Assembly (NCBI GenBank): GCA_011037195.1
Contig: JAAEAF010000277.1
Span: forward strand, 186,001 to 250,000
From: Triatoma infestans
Lineage: Eukaryota > Arthropoda > Insecta > Hemiptera > Reduviidae
Direction: 5' to 3'
DNA length: 64,000 bases
Shown here: in pieces, positions 33,481 through 44,289 of the stretch
Layout: each line of letters starts with the position of its first letter
Numbering within the stretch: position 1 is the first letter of the stretch
Position numbers and translations under genes: made by a program
The notes under the pieces: model-generated
What the model saw: the letters and a program-made list of their open reading frames with translations, nothing else
Told to the model about the DNA's origin: nothing
The model's database searches: none

Positions 33481-34334
33481 TAGATAGACTATGAAGTGAT
33501 AGCATATTGCCAATTCACCGGGTACTACGTACATACATACATTCACAAGGTAATGAAGAATCCAGTGAAGCAGTATAATAAAGCACAGCTCTGCAATGCC
33601 CACGATTAAAGATTAAAGCAGCAAAAATCTAATTAATGCTGAGTGGAATTTCCAAAGTCTCCTGGATTAGGAGAGAAAAAAGAAATATATAAAATAAGCA
33701 TAACTTAAACTCATCAAGTTCTAAAGCTTGAAATTATTAAGCTCAGTTATTTCCTTTTCTATTTTTTTATTTTTTCCCCTTGTCGCTCTACCCCAGTAAC
33801 GGTGTCCCTCTTCTGACGACGGGTGGTGAAAACAAGCTGAAGGTTCATTAAGAACTACTACGACGAGACGTACGTCTATCCACCTGTCCCAGTATAAATC
33901 CTGGAGATCTGAGAGCAACACCACACTCTACGAAATAATTTAACCATCGTTCTGTGTATTACTTTGTGAAATTACTCCCTTATCCCTAATTTCTCTCCGC
34001 AGTCCTCCTACCCCACCAGTCTGCCCTTTGACCAAACCTTGTTGAGGAGAGGGAATACTTCCCCCACTCTTTTAATATTACTGGCATTAATTAAAATATG
34101 AATTTTTATTTTGCGGTTTAATTAAATGAAATCTGAAATCCTTGATCCCTATTAATAGAATTTGTTTAAATGATATTTTATTTAATCATTTTAAAGACGA
34201 AGCATTTTTTTTTTTCGTAAGGTCTAATAATAATTTGATATAATGTTTACTGGAAAAAGTAGAATATGAAATGAAACCAAACTTTTCACTCACTCATTTG
34301 ATTCACTCTTGTTAATAGGTGAGCGTAACTATCG
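33481..34334. other. No recognised feature
   Basis: AT-rich, with a less AT-rich part at 33780 to 34060. A 67-codon minus-strand ORF here is not recognised. Confidence 0.35.
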
Positions 34335-34565
34335 TAGCTCCTCTATAAACCTCTTTTAAAAAGAATTTTCCCCCAAAAAATGTTTCAAATGAAAGTAATA
34401 TCTCATTATGTGAAAATTGGAATGCAAATTTTTAATTAAATGCATAGGAGTCGTTATCAAGAGTATTGAAAGTACTTAAAAAAGTAAAAAAATCTTCCTT
34501 GTAAAGTATTAACTTCCGGTTGATCGATCTTTTTCTAGCTTGGAATTTTTGCAACAGGTTTAATT
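34335..34565 (-). repeat. Family T module, minus strand
   Basis: AAAATGTTTCAAATGAAAGT, GGAGTCGTTATCAAGAG and AACTTCCGGTTGATCGATCT are a reversed module with its ETS-like site. Confidence 0.55.
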
Positions 34566-35009
34566 AATTATCCCCTAATGACATATTGGAGGAATCATGC
34601 ATTTTAAAGAAATGACCCTTCTCCAGGAAAGTGTAACTTGTCATAGCAACCTCAAAAACAGACGTGTACGACCAAAATTTTATTATAGGATCCCCCCCCG
34701 GTAAACCAAAATAAAATATCAAGTTTGAACTACTTATTTTCCACTTTTTAATGATGCTACCCACACAAAACATGTATTTGCGGGTGGAAAATAAATTTCG
34801 CAAGTTTGTCATGATGGCAACCCGGTTAATATTCGAAACTATTATATATATATTTACATTCTATGTCTTCCTATGACCTTAACATTTTTCATATAAACGA
34901 TACGATTTGAACTATACGATTTTTCATATAAAATTGCTGAAAAAAGTAATTCAGTAAAACTAAGATTTTTATTATGTAATAATTAAGACTAACTTCTCAG
35001 TATAAACAG

Positions 35010-35372
35010 TTTTTTTACCTTCTCTTAGTGATTGCTTGTTAGAGGAAGTATTGCGATCGCGAGAAAATTTTCGATAGCGAGTTTTCACTAGCCATATACA
35101 TATTTTTTGAGGTCCCCTGATATTGAAAAATTGTTTTCAGAAATTAGTATTATAATGTGTGATGTGCAAAGGTCCCGGCAATAATGTTTCGATCAAAATT
35201 GTCAACCGGAAGTAGCCCACTTTACTGAATGGATTTGTTGTTGTTTTTTTTTGCGATTTTCCAAAATGGCCCTAACGATTTTTCTATAAACTTGGAATAT
35301 TACCTACACATATAAAAAACAACTCTTATTTTGTAACATTTTACTGGAAAATTTCATTTTAATTACCAATTG
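35010..35372 (+). mobile_element. Family T element, left half
   Basis: Left terminus TTCTCTTAGTGATTGCTTGT with TAGAGGAAGTATTGCGATCG, GAGGTCCCCTGATATTG, a shortened bridge without TG tract (GTCCCGGCAATAATG), and a module opening CAACCGGAAGTAGCCCACTT, running into unrelated AT-rich sequence at about 35370. Confidence 0.65.
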
Positions 35373-36347
35373 TAATCTCCTTTTGTTTATTTAATAAATG
35401 ATAATAATTGTCATAAAAATTTAAACTTTAAATATTGAAATTAAAATGAACAAATTAAACAGTAATAACTAAATTTTTCAATGACAATGGGAGGTTATTA
35501 TTGGTAATTTAGTTAAATCAGGTTATAATGAGGCTGATGATAACACTATACTGTCCTATGAGACAACAAAATTAAACTGTTTATTTTGACGAGTTAGTCA
35601 CAATTACTACATAGTTTAATATCATCCTCACTAAGTTTATAAAAGATAAGTATTTTTATCTTATATTTTAAATAGAATAAGAACAAAATTTTGTTTCCTT
35701 ATTAAATTTTAAGTCCATTTGCTAAAAACATTTTTTTGGGGGGGGAAGTTAATTTTTAAGAGAAAGTTCGAAAATTAATTTTTCCTCCTCTATAGAATTT
35801 CTCCATCTTTAATGTGGAGCAACAAAAGATTAACCTGGAACCTTCATAGCCCGACTTAAACGACAAGAAATGAACTTAACGCTGCAGGCAACTCAATAAA
35901 CTATCAGACAATAGAGCTGCACTGTCACTAGAGAACAATCGATTAACACTCTGATAATATTGCGTTAGTTCCAGTCTCCTATGAATCCAAATTCTTCAAA
36001 CTATTGTTCTAGTGTTCCCTACTATGTCTCCAACTAAACTATTCACTGTGACCTCGAACATTCCTCAGTATCTCGCTATTTCATCCTTCTGTAACTCGCT
36101 ATTTCGCTTTAATCTTTAACTAGTGCCAATCATAATTTCATAAACGAACCCTTTCTTCCAGTTGACTCAAGCTCATCTAGATATGGTCATGGTAATTTGC
36201 GCTGGATATTGCAGTTCTTTTTTTCATGGGAATATTGGTCCTAGGAGGGAGGAATGCCTTCAGTATTTCTGAGGGACGCCCATCCTTCTTTCATAGATTT
36301 CTTCTGCATCACAAGAATCATTTAAAGTAAGTAATTGCTGGTCCCAG
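35373..36347. other. No recognised feature
   Basis: AT-rich sequence and a poly-G run at about 35738. CTCGCTATTTC occurs twice near 36075 and 36100. Confidence 0.4.
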
Positions 36348-36412
36348 AAATTGTGTATTTCCGGTGAAAAATTAATTTTTGATAATTTATCAAGCGTGCA
36401 ATACTTTCCGTT
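36348..36412 (-). repeat. Family T left-end scrap, minus strand
   Basis: GTGTATTTCCGGTGAAAAAT and GTGCAATACTTTCCG are the reversed post-hairpin block. Confidence 0.4.
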
Positions 36413-36879
36413 TCAACAAATTGCCCATACAACACATTTATTTTTTATGTAAATTAACTGTGGTTAGTGTTAACTATTTTCCCTAATAAGAGTTAAGGGT
36501 CTCTGCTCAAATAGTTAAGTTAGGTCAGTAATGTAAATGCAAACTCTTTGCGTGTCTAGTCAAAGTTTCTTATGAACTTGCTCACCTCGCTGATACTACA
36601 AAGTTTCTAACTTTATTACATTCTATATATACGTATATAAGTAAAGCTTCTGTTTCTCATGCAAGTTTCAGGCTCGCCATTAAATGCTATCTATAGTTTT
36701 CCAGCATTAGTACTAAGTCCAATGTTGATTTTTACAAATGTTATTCTATCACATTCTGTCTGTTTGTGGCTTTCAAGTATTTTTACTTTTCATGTAAAAC
36801 TGCTGGAATCAGTAAGTAAATTAGGCCGAAGCATTTAATTTACTGTTAACATTTTTTAAACTAATATAAAATTTTGCAG

Positions 36880-36940
36880 TTATACGCGGGACTCGATCAG
36901 GGGACCTTTCAGCACACCACTACACCAAAACAACTAAGCA
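36880..36940 (-). mobile_element. tRNA-derived SINE head (type B), deleted copy, minus strand
   Basis: On the minus strand TTGGTGTAGTGGTGTGCTGA is followed closely by GATCGAGTCCCGCGTATAAC. The A-box and B-box neighbourhoods and the CGCGTATAA end match the copy at 27.9 kb, but bases between the boxes are lost. Confidence 0.55.
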
Positions 36941-36979
36941 TGTTTATTTATCGTCTAAATTAAATCACAATCCTCTCAA

Positions 36980-37280
36980 TTAATGTTTACTGAAAAAATG
37001 TTTCAGATAAATGGATAAGCCTATTTGTACGTGTAATTAATATGCAAAGTTTTAGGAAAATTATTTTGAGCCCTTTTTCGAAAGAAATTCAGAAAACTGA
37101 AGAAAAATACACATTCATTAAAGTTGGCAGTACTGGTTTGATGGATACGTTCGCTTTTCCATCCGTTTTATTCAAAAACTTTCCTGATTCATGCAGTAGT
37201 CTAAACCAGTATCAAATTTGAACTCACTGAAACATTTCTTCTTTTTTTTTTTGTCGTATTCAGTTGGACTTCAAAACATG
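36980..37280 (-). repeat. Family T fragments, minus strand
   Basis: AAAAATGTTTCAGATAAATG, GAAAATTATTTTGAGCCCTT and TTCAGAAAACTGAAGAAAAA are a reversed module; the bridge in reverse (ATCAAATTTGAACTCACTGA) and the piece GACTTCAAAACATGTATTTT follow from about 37208. Confidence 0.5.
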
Positions 37281-37314
37281 TATTTTCCCCCTTTTGTAGA
37301 GTTTGTGAGAGTAG

Positions 37315-37540
37315 GAAGAAGCATCCATCCATCTTATGACAGATTGCCTGGCTTGGGAGGAAATTAGGTTCAGCAACTATGGTCGGTATAAGGTACCTGT
37401 GGAGTAGATATTTCCTTTTAAGATTATGGTCCGATATGTTTGGACCGTTGAGAATCTCAACTGGGTTAAACCCGCTTTGTAGTTGACTCTCTTTGGGGTA
37501 GCTGTATAGACTCAGTGGGGCAATGGGTAGCGTAATAATA
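37315..37540 (+). repeat. Diverged repeat shared with 59.76 to 59.93 kb (weak)
   Basis: ATCCATCCATCTTATGACAG, GGAGGAAATTAGGTTCAGCA, CCGCTTTGTAGTTGACTCTC and GCTGTATAGACTCAG occur here in the same order as CATCTTATGATGGATTAC, GTGAGATTAGTTCTCAACAC, GCCCGCTTTGTTCTGA and CTGTATAAATCTTAGGCGG at 59.77 to 59.92 kb. The similarity is low but collinear. The nature is unknown. Confidence 0.35.
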
Positions 37541-37939
37541 TTAATACAGAGTAAGAGAAATTAAGAAACAAAACATTATCTGGATTATTCCAGGTCTTCA
37601 TGGATTCCATTTCACGGAAATGGCTAATTTAAAAAAAGAAGGCTGACTTTGCCACTTCACCAGAAATCTCCTGTAATCAATGTTTCCAGAAAATTGTTTC
37701 AAATAATGGTGAGTGACATGTGTTCTTGCTGCAGGTTCCCTAGAAACTTGCTTTGCTTTGTTATCATTAAATTAAATTGGATTTATTATAATTTTGTGAT
37801 TTGTTTAAATAAGTATTGTTAAGGTAAAATTGCTGCAATAATAGGTGTAAGATTGATTTAAATCCAAGAAGTTGGCGAACTGTGAAAGAGGATGTTCTGT
37901 GATTAGATGATTACTGAAGATTCAGTATACCATGTCTTG

Positions 37940-38350
37940 ATTATATATATAGTGTGGTTATGGCATCCTTGGAACACGTGGTTCTTGTAACAGGATTGTT
38001 TAATCCCATTTGCTTGTGGGGGAAGGTGCAGGAACACGGAGATGGCAGTTAGGTGGCAAGATAGAGAAGAGATCCATGGATGTTGTTGTTTGGAATAGAG
38101 AAAGATTGAGGAACGCGGTTTGGGGGGGTTAGTAGGGGTGGAGGGTAAGAGAGAGACGATTTGGGAACAGCAATGGGTAAAGAATGGGTAAGCGGGGAAG
38201 GGGGAGATGTGTTGGTCGATCGATGGAATGGCCTTGGGAGTCAGTGTAACATCGGTTACCGTAGAAACCACGCGCAGCGCCCTGACTCACATACGCAATT
38301 CTAATGCTGTTACTCTCTCTCTCTAACTTGTATTTTTGCGCGCCAAAAAG
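37940..38350. promoter_or_regulatory. GC-richer island with G4, E2F-like, X-box-like and AP-1-like motifs
   Basis: About 400 bp of G-rich plus strand. Putative G-quadruplex runs lie at 38122 to 38145 (G7, G4, G3 with short loops) and about 38165 to 38202. GTTACCGTAGAAAC (38255 to 38268) is one mismatch from an RFX X-box; TGACTCA (about 38282) is an AP-1 consensus; TTTTTGCGCGCCAAAAA (38333 to 38349) is a near-palindromic E2F-like site; a CT-rich GAGA-like run lies at 38312 to 38324. Two overlapping minus-strand ORFs (122 and 78 codons) look low-complexity and are not recognised. This is the best candidate here for a host regulatory region, by motif content alone. Confidence 0.3.
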
Positions 38351-38524
38351 AAAAGATGTTTTCAAATTTGAAATGTTTCTTAACTAAGAAGAGCTTTAAT
38401 ATTACAAAACAGTTTTTGGTCCTTTTATAGAACAATTAATCCATCGCTTCATTTAACATAGATTGTAGAAACATACATGTTGTAATGACTCTTCAACATA
38501 TTGATGACATCTTCAAAGCTTACA

Positions 38525-38660
38525 ACCATAATTTCAGTTTTCTTTGTGGAAAAAGGTTTCAAATAAAAGTCGAAAGTGCATATATGGATCAAGCGTGCAG
38601 AAAAATCATTTAGCCCTCTACGAGAAAACTCCTGAACAACCTGGGAGAAAACAAAACAAA
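38525..38660 (-). repeat. Family T module fragment, minus strand
   Basis: GGAAAAAGGTTTCAAATAAA and GCCCTCTACGAGAAAACTCC match the reversed module core. Confidence 0.42.
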
Positions 38661-38764
38661 AACTTTCCAATTATCATATTTGGACGAATTTTAACTAAAA
38701 CTTGTACGGTCAGATCCCCTAAGTGCAACCTTCTTAGGAGTGGGGTTATTTCATTTGTATAATT

Positions 38765-39435
38765 CATTTTCGAAGTCCTCTGAGGACGAAAAAATTTATT
38801 TTTAACGAATGAATGGTCCTCATGTAGATGTTCCGTTTATGGTCTAACACGTACGTATCGGGCAATAAAGTTCCAGCCAAAGTCCAGAAACATGTTTGTG
38901 TGAAAGTTTATTTTTTTCTTCATTTTTTCCTTAATTTTCTGTGAAATGGCTTCAACGGTTCTCTCTAAACACCGCGTATTATACATCTGTGCGTCACTTT
39001 TATTTGAAACTTTTTTTTCTTCAGGAAAATTGTTTTTTTTTTGGAAGATTCTGGAAAACTGCAACGTTAAGATTTTCTTTAAAATGTCAGTGTGCGGATA
39101 TGCCGCCAATATAATATCAAGCTAGAGTGGTAGCGCGCTGCACCTTATCGCGGAGGTCCCGGGTACGAGACCAGCAGTGCTGCCCTTAGATTTTCTCTTG
39201 CTAGGATCCTCTACAGCTCACTGCCCGAGGACACTGCTGGCTGGCAGAGCACTGAGTTGACTCCGGGCGCCAGTGACCTTAGATCTTGACGCGCCTTAAA
39301 TAAAAGATAATTATATCCAGGTATATTAGAAGCATTAATAAAATTCTAAATTTGTAGCAAATCGGTTAACCGGAAGTGCGACTTTACAGGATGAGTTTCC
39401 GAGTATTTCGTTGCTGTTTTTTTTTAATTTCCAAG
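38765..39435 (+). mobile_element. Family T element split by a SINE
   Basis: The left part has GAAGTCCTCTGAGGACGAAA, a bridge with GATGTTCCGTTTATGG and ATCGGGCAATAAAG, and a module core (ATTTTCTGTGAAATGGCTTC, CACTTTTATTTGAAAC). After the SINE at 39118 to 39312 the module resumes at TATATTAGAAGCATTAATAA and a new module opens at GGTTAACCGGAAGTGCGACT (about 39364). The two halves join correctly if the SINE is removed. Confidence 0.62.
39116..39312 (+). mobile_element. tRNA-derived SINE (type A), nested in family T
   Basis: Head with AGAGTGGTAGCGCGCTGC (A-box region) and GGTCCCGGGTACGAGACC (B-box region), followed by a body AGCAGTGCTGCCCTTAGATT, GCTCACTGCCCGAGGACACT, CCGGGCGCCAGTGACC and a tail GACGCGCCTTAAATAAA. 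The body matches the minus-strand element at 62.42 to 62.62 kb block by block, which makes this a repeated family rather than a single tRNA relic. It sits inside a family T module and so is younger than that copy. Confidence 0.75.
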
Positions 39436-39539
39436 AAACAGGATGTTGTTTTAGTGAACCCGTGAATTAGGCTTAAGATTAAACAGCTACTATCAGCTTT
39501 ACTTTGAACAAATCATGAAGAAAATTTAAAGAAAACTCG

Positions 39540-39625
39540 CCAATTAGAATTGTAACAATTGTAGGAAGAGAAAATCGTGTGACTGTTTGATTACCGCAGT
39601 AAGAGAAAGGAAAATTCTTCTCTTC
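39540..39625 (+). repeat. Family T right-end scraps
   Basis: GGAAGAGAAAATCGTGTGAC with TGTTTGATTACCG, then AGTAAGAGAAAGGAAAATTC: two GTAAGAGAAAG-type pieces within 60 bp, probably from the right terminus. Confidence 0.4.
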
Positions 39626-39789
39626 CGCTTGCATGAATATAATTACTATTTATTACACAAAAAATAAATCGAAGAGTACTTTTTCTTTTGAATGTCTCCC
39701 ATGAGTAGCGTATTTCTTTTCTTTCTTTTTTTTAGATCTTTTTTTATCATGAATTATTTTGTGACGACAACATGAAATGGAAATGGTTC

Positions 39790-40130
39790 GGCTAGTTATC
39801 CCTTTATAATCCCTGCCACAGCCAAGTCCCCAGGACTGCTGTGTTTGATACAGGCAGCAGGGATGGTGTGGCAATATAAGAGAAAGTTTGTTGCTGAATA
39901 TTGCTGAGAAGTGTTCAGCTTGCTCTCTCTCTGGCTTTCCCACTCTCTCTTTATAAGCCCAACTGTTAACAGAAAACTGATCTCCCCTCCCTTCACCGGC
40001 CGACCGGCTGTCAACTTGGTAATTGAGCGCGGGAGGCTGATCAAAGTCTCCAAGTTAACAGACATCTTAACACTCCGTTGAATAATCCTTCATCCAACCC
40101 CTGCCCCCTCCGCGACCAGGTCTCTAAACT
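39790..40130. other. GC-richer segment with a TATA-like motif and a minus-strand ORF
   Basis: Contains TTTATAAG (about 39949), a CT-rich tract, the near-palindrome CCGGCCGACCGG (about 39997) and CGCGACC. An 89-codon minus-strand ORF (39796 to 40065) starting MSVNLETLISLPRS has no recognised similarity. It might be an exon, part of a repeat, or chance. Confidence 0.22.
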
Positions 40131-40157
40131 TACCTACCCCGTAGTCATATTTTTGTT

Positions 40158-40166
40158 ATATATATA

Positions 40167-40202
<36 letters not shown>
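40158..40202. repeat. (TA)n microsatellite
   Basis: Long TA run with one T interruption. Confidence 0.92.
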
Positions 40203-40205
<3 letters not shown>

Positions 40206-40654
40206 ATAAAGTTAATATCAATAAATTTATATGTATATGTAAATTGCATAACCTAGTATATAATCTGTAAAAGGATTATACCTAAGTGCTTTGTAGGTAT
40301 GTCTGTCGGTGGTTTTTTATATCTTTTATTATTAAAACGCTATTTTTAGCTTTTTAGTTTTTGTAATAACTATAAAGACACTATTATAATTTTGTCTATG
40401 TATAAAACCTTTTATTTAATACTAGAAACTCATTGAAAATAAGAGAAAAAATTCGATTAAAAAAAATTGATTTCCCAATTTGACGTATTTCAGTATGGGG
40501 GGGATTCAAAATCGGAAGTACTACTACTAACCATAGAACTTGGAATTTGTTGTTGATATGGCGGTGGATATTGTGTTAGTGTGAGAAAATAAATGCGAAC
40601 TTTCATATCAATTGAATATGGTTGCAGATTTCTTCGTAATAGAGATACGAGTAT

Positions 40655-41013
40655 ATTAAACATGTTGACAAAATTGAGTATTTAAAGAAAAATCGTTTGA
40701 CGGGAAATACATTTTTACTGAACAGTTTCGCCAGTTTTCTTATTTTACGATATTCTCCATAAAACACCAACAGATTTTGTTAAATTTGAGAAACTAAGTA
40801 TCTCAAAAGTTCAGTTGGAAACTATTTTCAGATAAAGTTCATTTAAAGAAGTTTTAGGGAAGGGGGAGCGAGTGGTTTTCCTCAAAAAAGTCATTGAAAA
40901 TTGAAGACAAGGATATATTTAGTAAAAATTATATATTGAAAGAAACTTAGTCATTTATAATTCTGTAAAATATAATAAGAGAAATTTGTGTGAGTGTTTC
41001 ACACCAGTTTTTT
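40655..41013 (+). mobile_element. Family T element, right half, type-2 tail
   Basis: GACAAAATTGAGTATTTAAA and ATCGTTTGACGGGAAATACA open a diverged module, followed by the type-2 tail (ATTGAAAATTGAAGACAAGG, TAGTAAAAATTATATATTG) and the right terminus AATAAGAGAAATTTGTGTGA with GTGTTTCACACCAG and a T-run. Confidence 0.6.
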
Positions 41014-41585
41014 ACTATGGTTTTGGATACGATAATCTTCATGACGTCATATTTTGACACGAAGATTTCAGGCAAAATCTATCACCAGAAATGCGACTTT
41101 ATTTCCGTTTTTCGTGTTTTTTGTCGAAAACGACTCCAACGATTTTCTGTAAACTTCGTTATACTATCTCACATATTAATACTTATCACTTTTATTTTTG
41201 AGACATTTATTTTGTGGTTGTTCTGGGAGAACAATAGCGTTATGGTTCCCTGTAAGGTTTAGTATGTTCTTCAGTATGTTTTTTACTACCTACATAATAG
41301 TAATACACAATAGAAAGCATTGCTACAATTCAAATTTGAAAGAAAATCTGTTTTAACCGGAAGTGCCAATTTACAGAATAGCTTTTTGAGTTTTTCGTAA
41401 TTTTTTCGAAAACGTTACTACGATTTTCTTTAAAAATTAGAATGCTCGCTGGATAGATAGGAAACATGTCACTTTTTTCTGAAAAAGAAATTATTTTAAA
41501 GAGGGTATTGGAGTTCTGTCAGTTAGTTAAAAATTAAATTTGCACAAGCTTTCTTGACTTTTGACATTCCTGGAGTAGCTGTGAC
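41013..41585 (+). mobile_element. Family T element abutting the previous copy
   Basis: Starts within the T-run of the preceding right terminus, inside bridge sequence (GACACGAAGATTTCAGGCAA), then module 1 (TATCACCAGAAATGCGACTT about 41079), module 2 (TTTAACCGGAAGTGCCAATT about 41350) and the start of a type-1 tail (AATTTGCACAAGCTTTCTTG). The left terminus and TG tract are missing, as at the 22.44 kb junction. Confidence 0.62.
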
Positions 41586-42619
41586 CTGGTTGTAACCTTT
41601 CTTTTCACAATGGCAAGGCATACTGCATATTTTGCTTCTAATAAGCATAATTAAAAAGTGAAAAAAATTGGAAAGTTTAATCTGTCACTATATTAATTTA
41701 TTAATAGTAGTGGTGAGAATCGCAGCCACAGACGGCTGTGAAAATTTCAACCCATGTTAATGATTTCCTTTTTCTTTTATAATTATCTGATATAGATTTT
41801 TTTTTTTACTATTTCATTCAGTGTTCCCTCCCGCCCACTTGGTTCATTGTGTTCTTCATTTACTCACTATCACTCTATGACAATGGTACAACAATAATGT
41901 ATCTTGTAATATATTACGAACACTGATAAAAAAAACTCATAAAGAACCTTTTGCCAGTGCATCACAAGTATTTATCATCAATATTCAAACTCTTTTCAAT
42001 TGTCACAGTCTCACCATGATCACGGCTGTATTATTATTTTTTTTAACTCTACATTTATTATCACATTTTATTGTACTTTAGTTATTCGCCGTTTTATTTT
42101 AAAGTTATTTCTTAGAATAAAATATATATATATACGTGCGGTAGAATTCATGAATATTGATTAGCTGCAGGAAGAGAAAGTGAGGCGAGAGAAAGGAAAT
42201 CTCTTTACTAAATACCAAGAAAAACCTTCTCTATTTACATCAGTTTATTATTTGGGAAATGAACAATTTCCTTCGCAATTACTTGATAAATTTACTCGAT
42301 TTTTTGTTTTATGCAATTCTCACAATACAACTTTGACAAATTTTTCCTTAAAACCCAGAATGTTTACTTTGATGGTTCAAATAATAAAAAAAATATGAAA
42401 AAAAAGTTTATATATATATATCATAAATAATCAAATTTCAGGTAAATTTTTCGCGAGAAATAGTTAATTGTAATTTTATAATAAATTATTATTATTTAAA
42501 TTTTTTTCGTGATTTTTCTCTAAAGCGGTATGAGCAGTATTCATTAGATATCTGTTATTAATTACATATACATATATTGGTTTGATTGGCTGAATTTTGA
42601 TGTAGAAGGGGGAATAGAT
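41586..42619. other. No recognised feature
   Basis: AT-rich spacer with short (AT)n tracts at about 42122 and 42409. A 72-codon ORF at 42180 starts in GAGAGAAAGTGAGGCGAG, but it is otherwise unsupported. Confidence 0.4.
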
Positions 42620-42830
42620 TTTTTTAATGGTTTTCTGACGGGGTGCCTGAAGTTAGGCTTCCCTTTAAAAACTGCGTTTCTTGTAAATTGTACTTCTACA
42701 AATATTAAATTTAAAAGAAAACTATGCTTTTAGTAAAAATATCAAGAGTCTAGAAAATTTGGGTGTAAGAACTTCGAGCAGAATTATAGTGAAAGTCCGT
42801 ATGTCTCATTCCAGATTTTTGAAATTTTCA
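42620..42830 (+). repeat. Family T tail and right terminus, decayed
   Basis: AAAAGAAAACTATGCTTTTA and TTCGAGCAGAATTATAGTGA lead to GAAAGTCCGTATGTCTCATT and CCAGATTTTTG. Only the right-end pattern is identifiable. Confidence 0.38.
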
Positions 42831-43890
42831 ATCTCACTTTTGGATTTTTACTTTTTTAATAAAATAAATTATATGGCCTTTAAGCAATTAAATAAATTTT
42901 CTTGTAATAAGCAATAAAGTTTTCCATAAAAACGGAAAAAAAAAATGACACCAAAATGATTGCCCCCCCCCCCCTTATTAGGTTCCATTAGACAAGTGTG
43001 TAGTATGTTGCATGATATATACAGTTATATAATCTGATTAACTGGAATATATGATGTGGAGAGCTAAAAGGGTGTAATACTGTAGCAGAAAGCAACCCTA
43101 ACTGCACAAGTATACCGTACATCATGATATACCGTACTAGTAGTGTTTCCACAATGTGACAATGCTGAGTTAAACATCCGGTCAGTCAGGACCAACAGCC
43201 ATAACAACATGTGCCTTGTGTGTGTGTCTAAGTATAGGTATACTAAAATTGTCTGACATTGACACATTGGCCAAGCAATACGGGACATTTAAAAGTCCCT
43301 CCCTCCTCTATTTGTTCCATTTCTATGACCGTCACAGACATAATACAAACACATACATATACACACTGTACAATCTTCATTCCAGTACTATTCCCGGAAC
43401 TAGAACGATATGTCTATTCAACTGCATAAACTTCCTTTCAACACTCAAATATAGACAAACAATACAAACACACACATGGAACATATTCCCCCCTTAAAAT
43501 AAAAATAAAAAATAAATAAAATAAGATCGGTAAAGCTAGATTCCTGTAATAAACATTCAAATGGTAACCGGACCGAATAAATCTCCAATTTACTATAATT
43601 TCAGCCATCCAATTTAAAGGTACCTATGTATACCGCATACAAACTCTGTTTTACAAATTTAATAGCTTTCATTCTGCCAATCTCAGTTAATCCCATCCAG
43701 TTTCTATAACAACATAGAAGAATTAACCTGCCAATTTCCATAGCCAATCAATTTTGCACAAATTGATATTAATAATTTATTTATTTTTTTTAAATACAGT
43801 AAAATGTTTAGCTAAACCAGCTGCTGATAACAGCTTATTGGGGTTTTAAAGGATTGTGCTACTTTGTATTTCAATTCTCCTCAACATTAA
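42831..43890. other. No recognised feature
   Basis: Contains a poly-C run of more than ten at about 42963 and CA-rich stretches around 43350 and 43470. ORFs in both strands overlap each other and are not recognised. Confidence 0.4.
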
Positions 43891-44207
43891 AAAAAAAAAG
43901 CTGGTGTCAAACACTCGCACAACTTTCCCTCACTGCAATCAATTCTCATATCACTGACAAATTTTCTTTACAACTTGAAATTTTAATCATTTAACCCCCC
44001 CCCCATATATAGAAATGGAGTAAGGAAGGTAACATGTACCTACTTAAGGTACGTAGCAGTTGAAGTGACTACATTGTAATGCACAAGATAGCGCCAATAA
44101 CAAGAACAAACTCAAATAACATTTGAAATTTGTCACAGATTTCTCAGAATCCCGTAAAATCAATTTTATGCCGGAAAAAATGTTTTTCATGAAAGTGATA
44201 CGGCCTA
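43891..44207 (-). mobile_element. Family T element, partial, minus strand
   Basis: Right terminus in reverse (AGCTGGTGTCAAACACTCGC, ACAACTTTCCCTCACTGC), tail, poly-C (the reverse of the usual poly-G), and module core (GCCGGAAAAAATGTTTTTCA, TGAAAGTGATACGG). It stops exactly at the TG tract that begins the next, plus-strand copy. Confidence 0.58.
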
Positions 44208-44289
44208 GAGTGTGCGTGTGTGTATGTGTGTGTGCGTGCGTGTATGTGTGCGTGTGTGTATGTGTGTGTGCGTGCGTGTGTGTATGTGA
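44208..44289. repeat. TG-rich tract with a 36-bp higher-order duplication
   Basis: TG dinucleotides with CG and TA interruptions. The arrangement of interruptions is repeated: the pattern GTGTGCGTGTGTGTATGTGT plus the following 16 bases occurs twice in tandem, so a 36-bp block has duplicated after the interruptions arose. Confidence 0.85.

Noticed and set aside
37903..38271. 122-codon minus-strand ORF, the longest in the window
   Set aside because: Its composition (S, P, H rich) follows the purine-rich strand of a GC island, a second ORF overlaps it in another frame, and I recognise no domain.
39796..40065. Possible coding exon on the minus strand
   Set aside because: No similarity or clear splice sites; kept only as a descriptive GC-richer segment.
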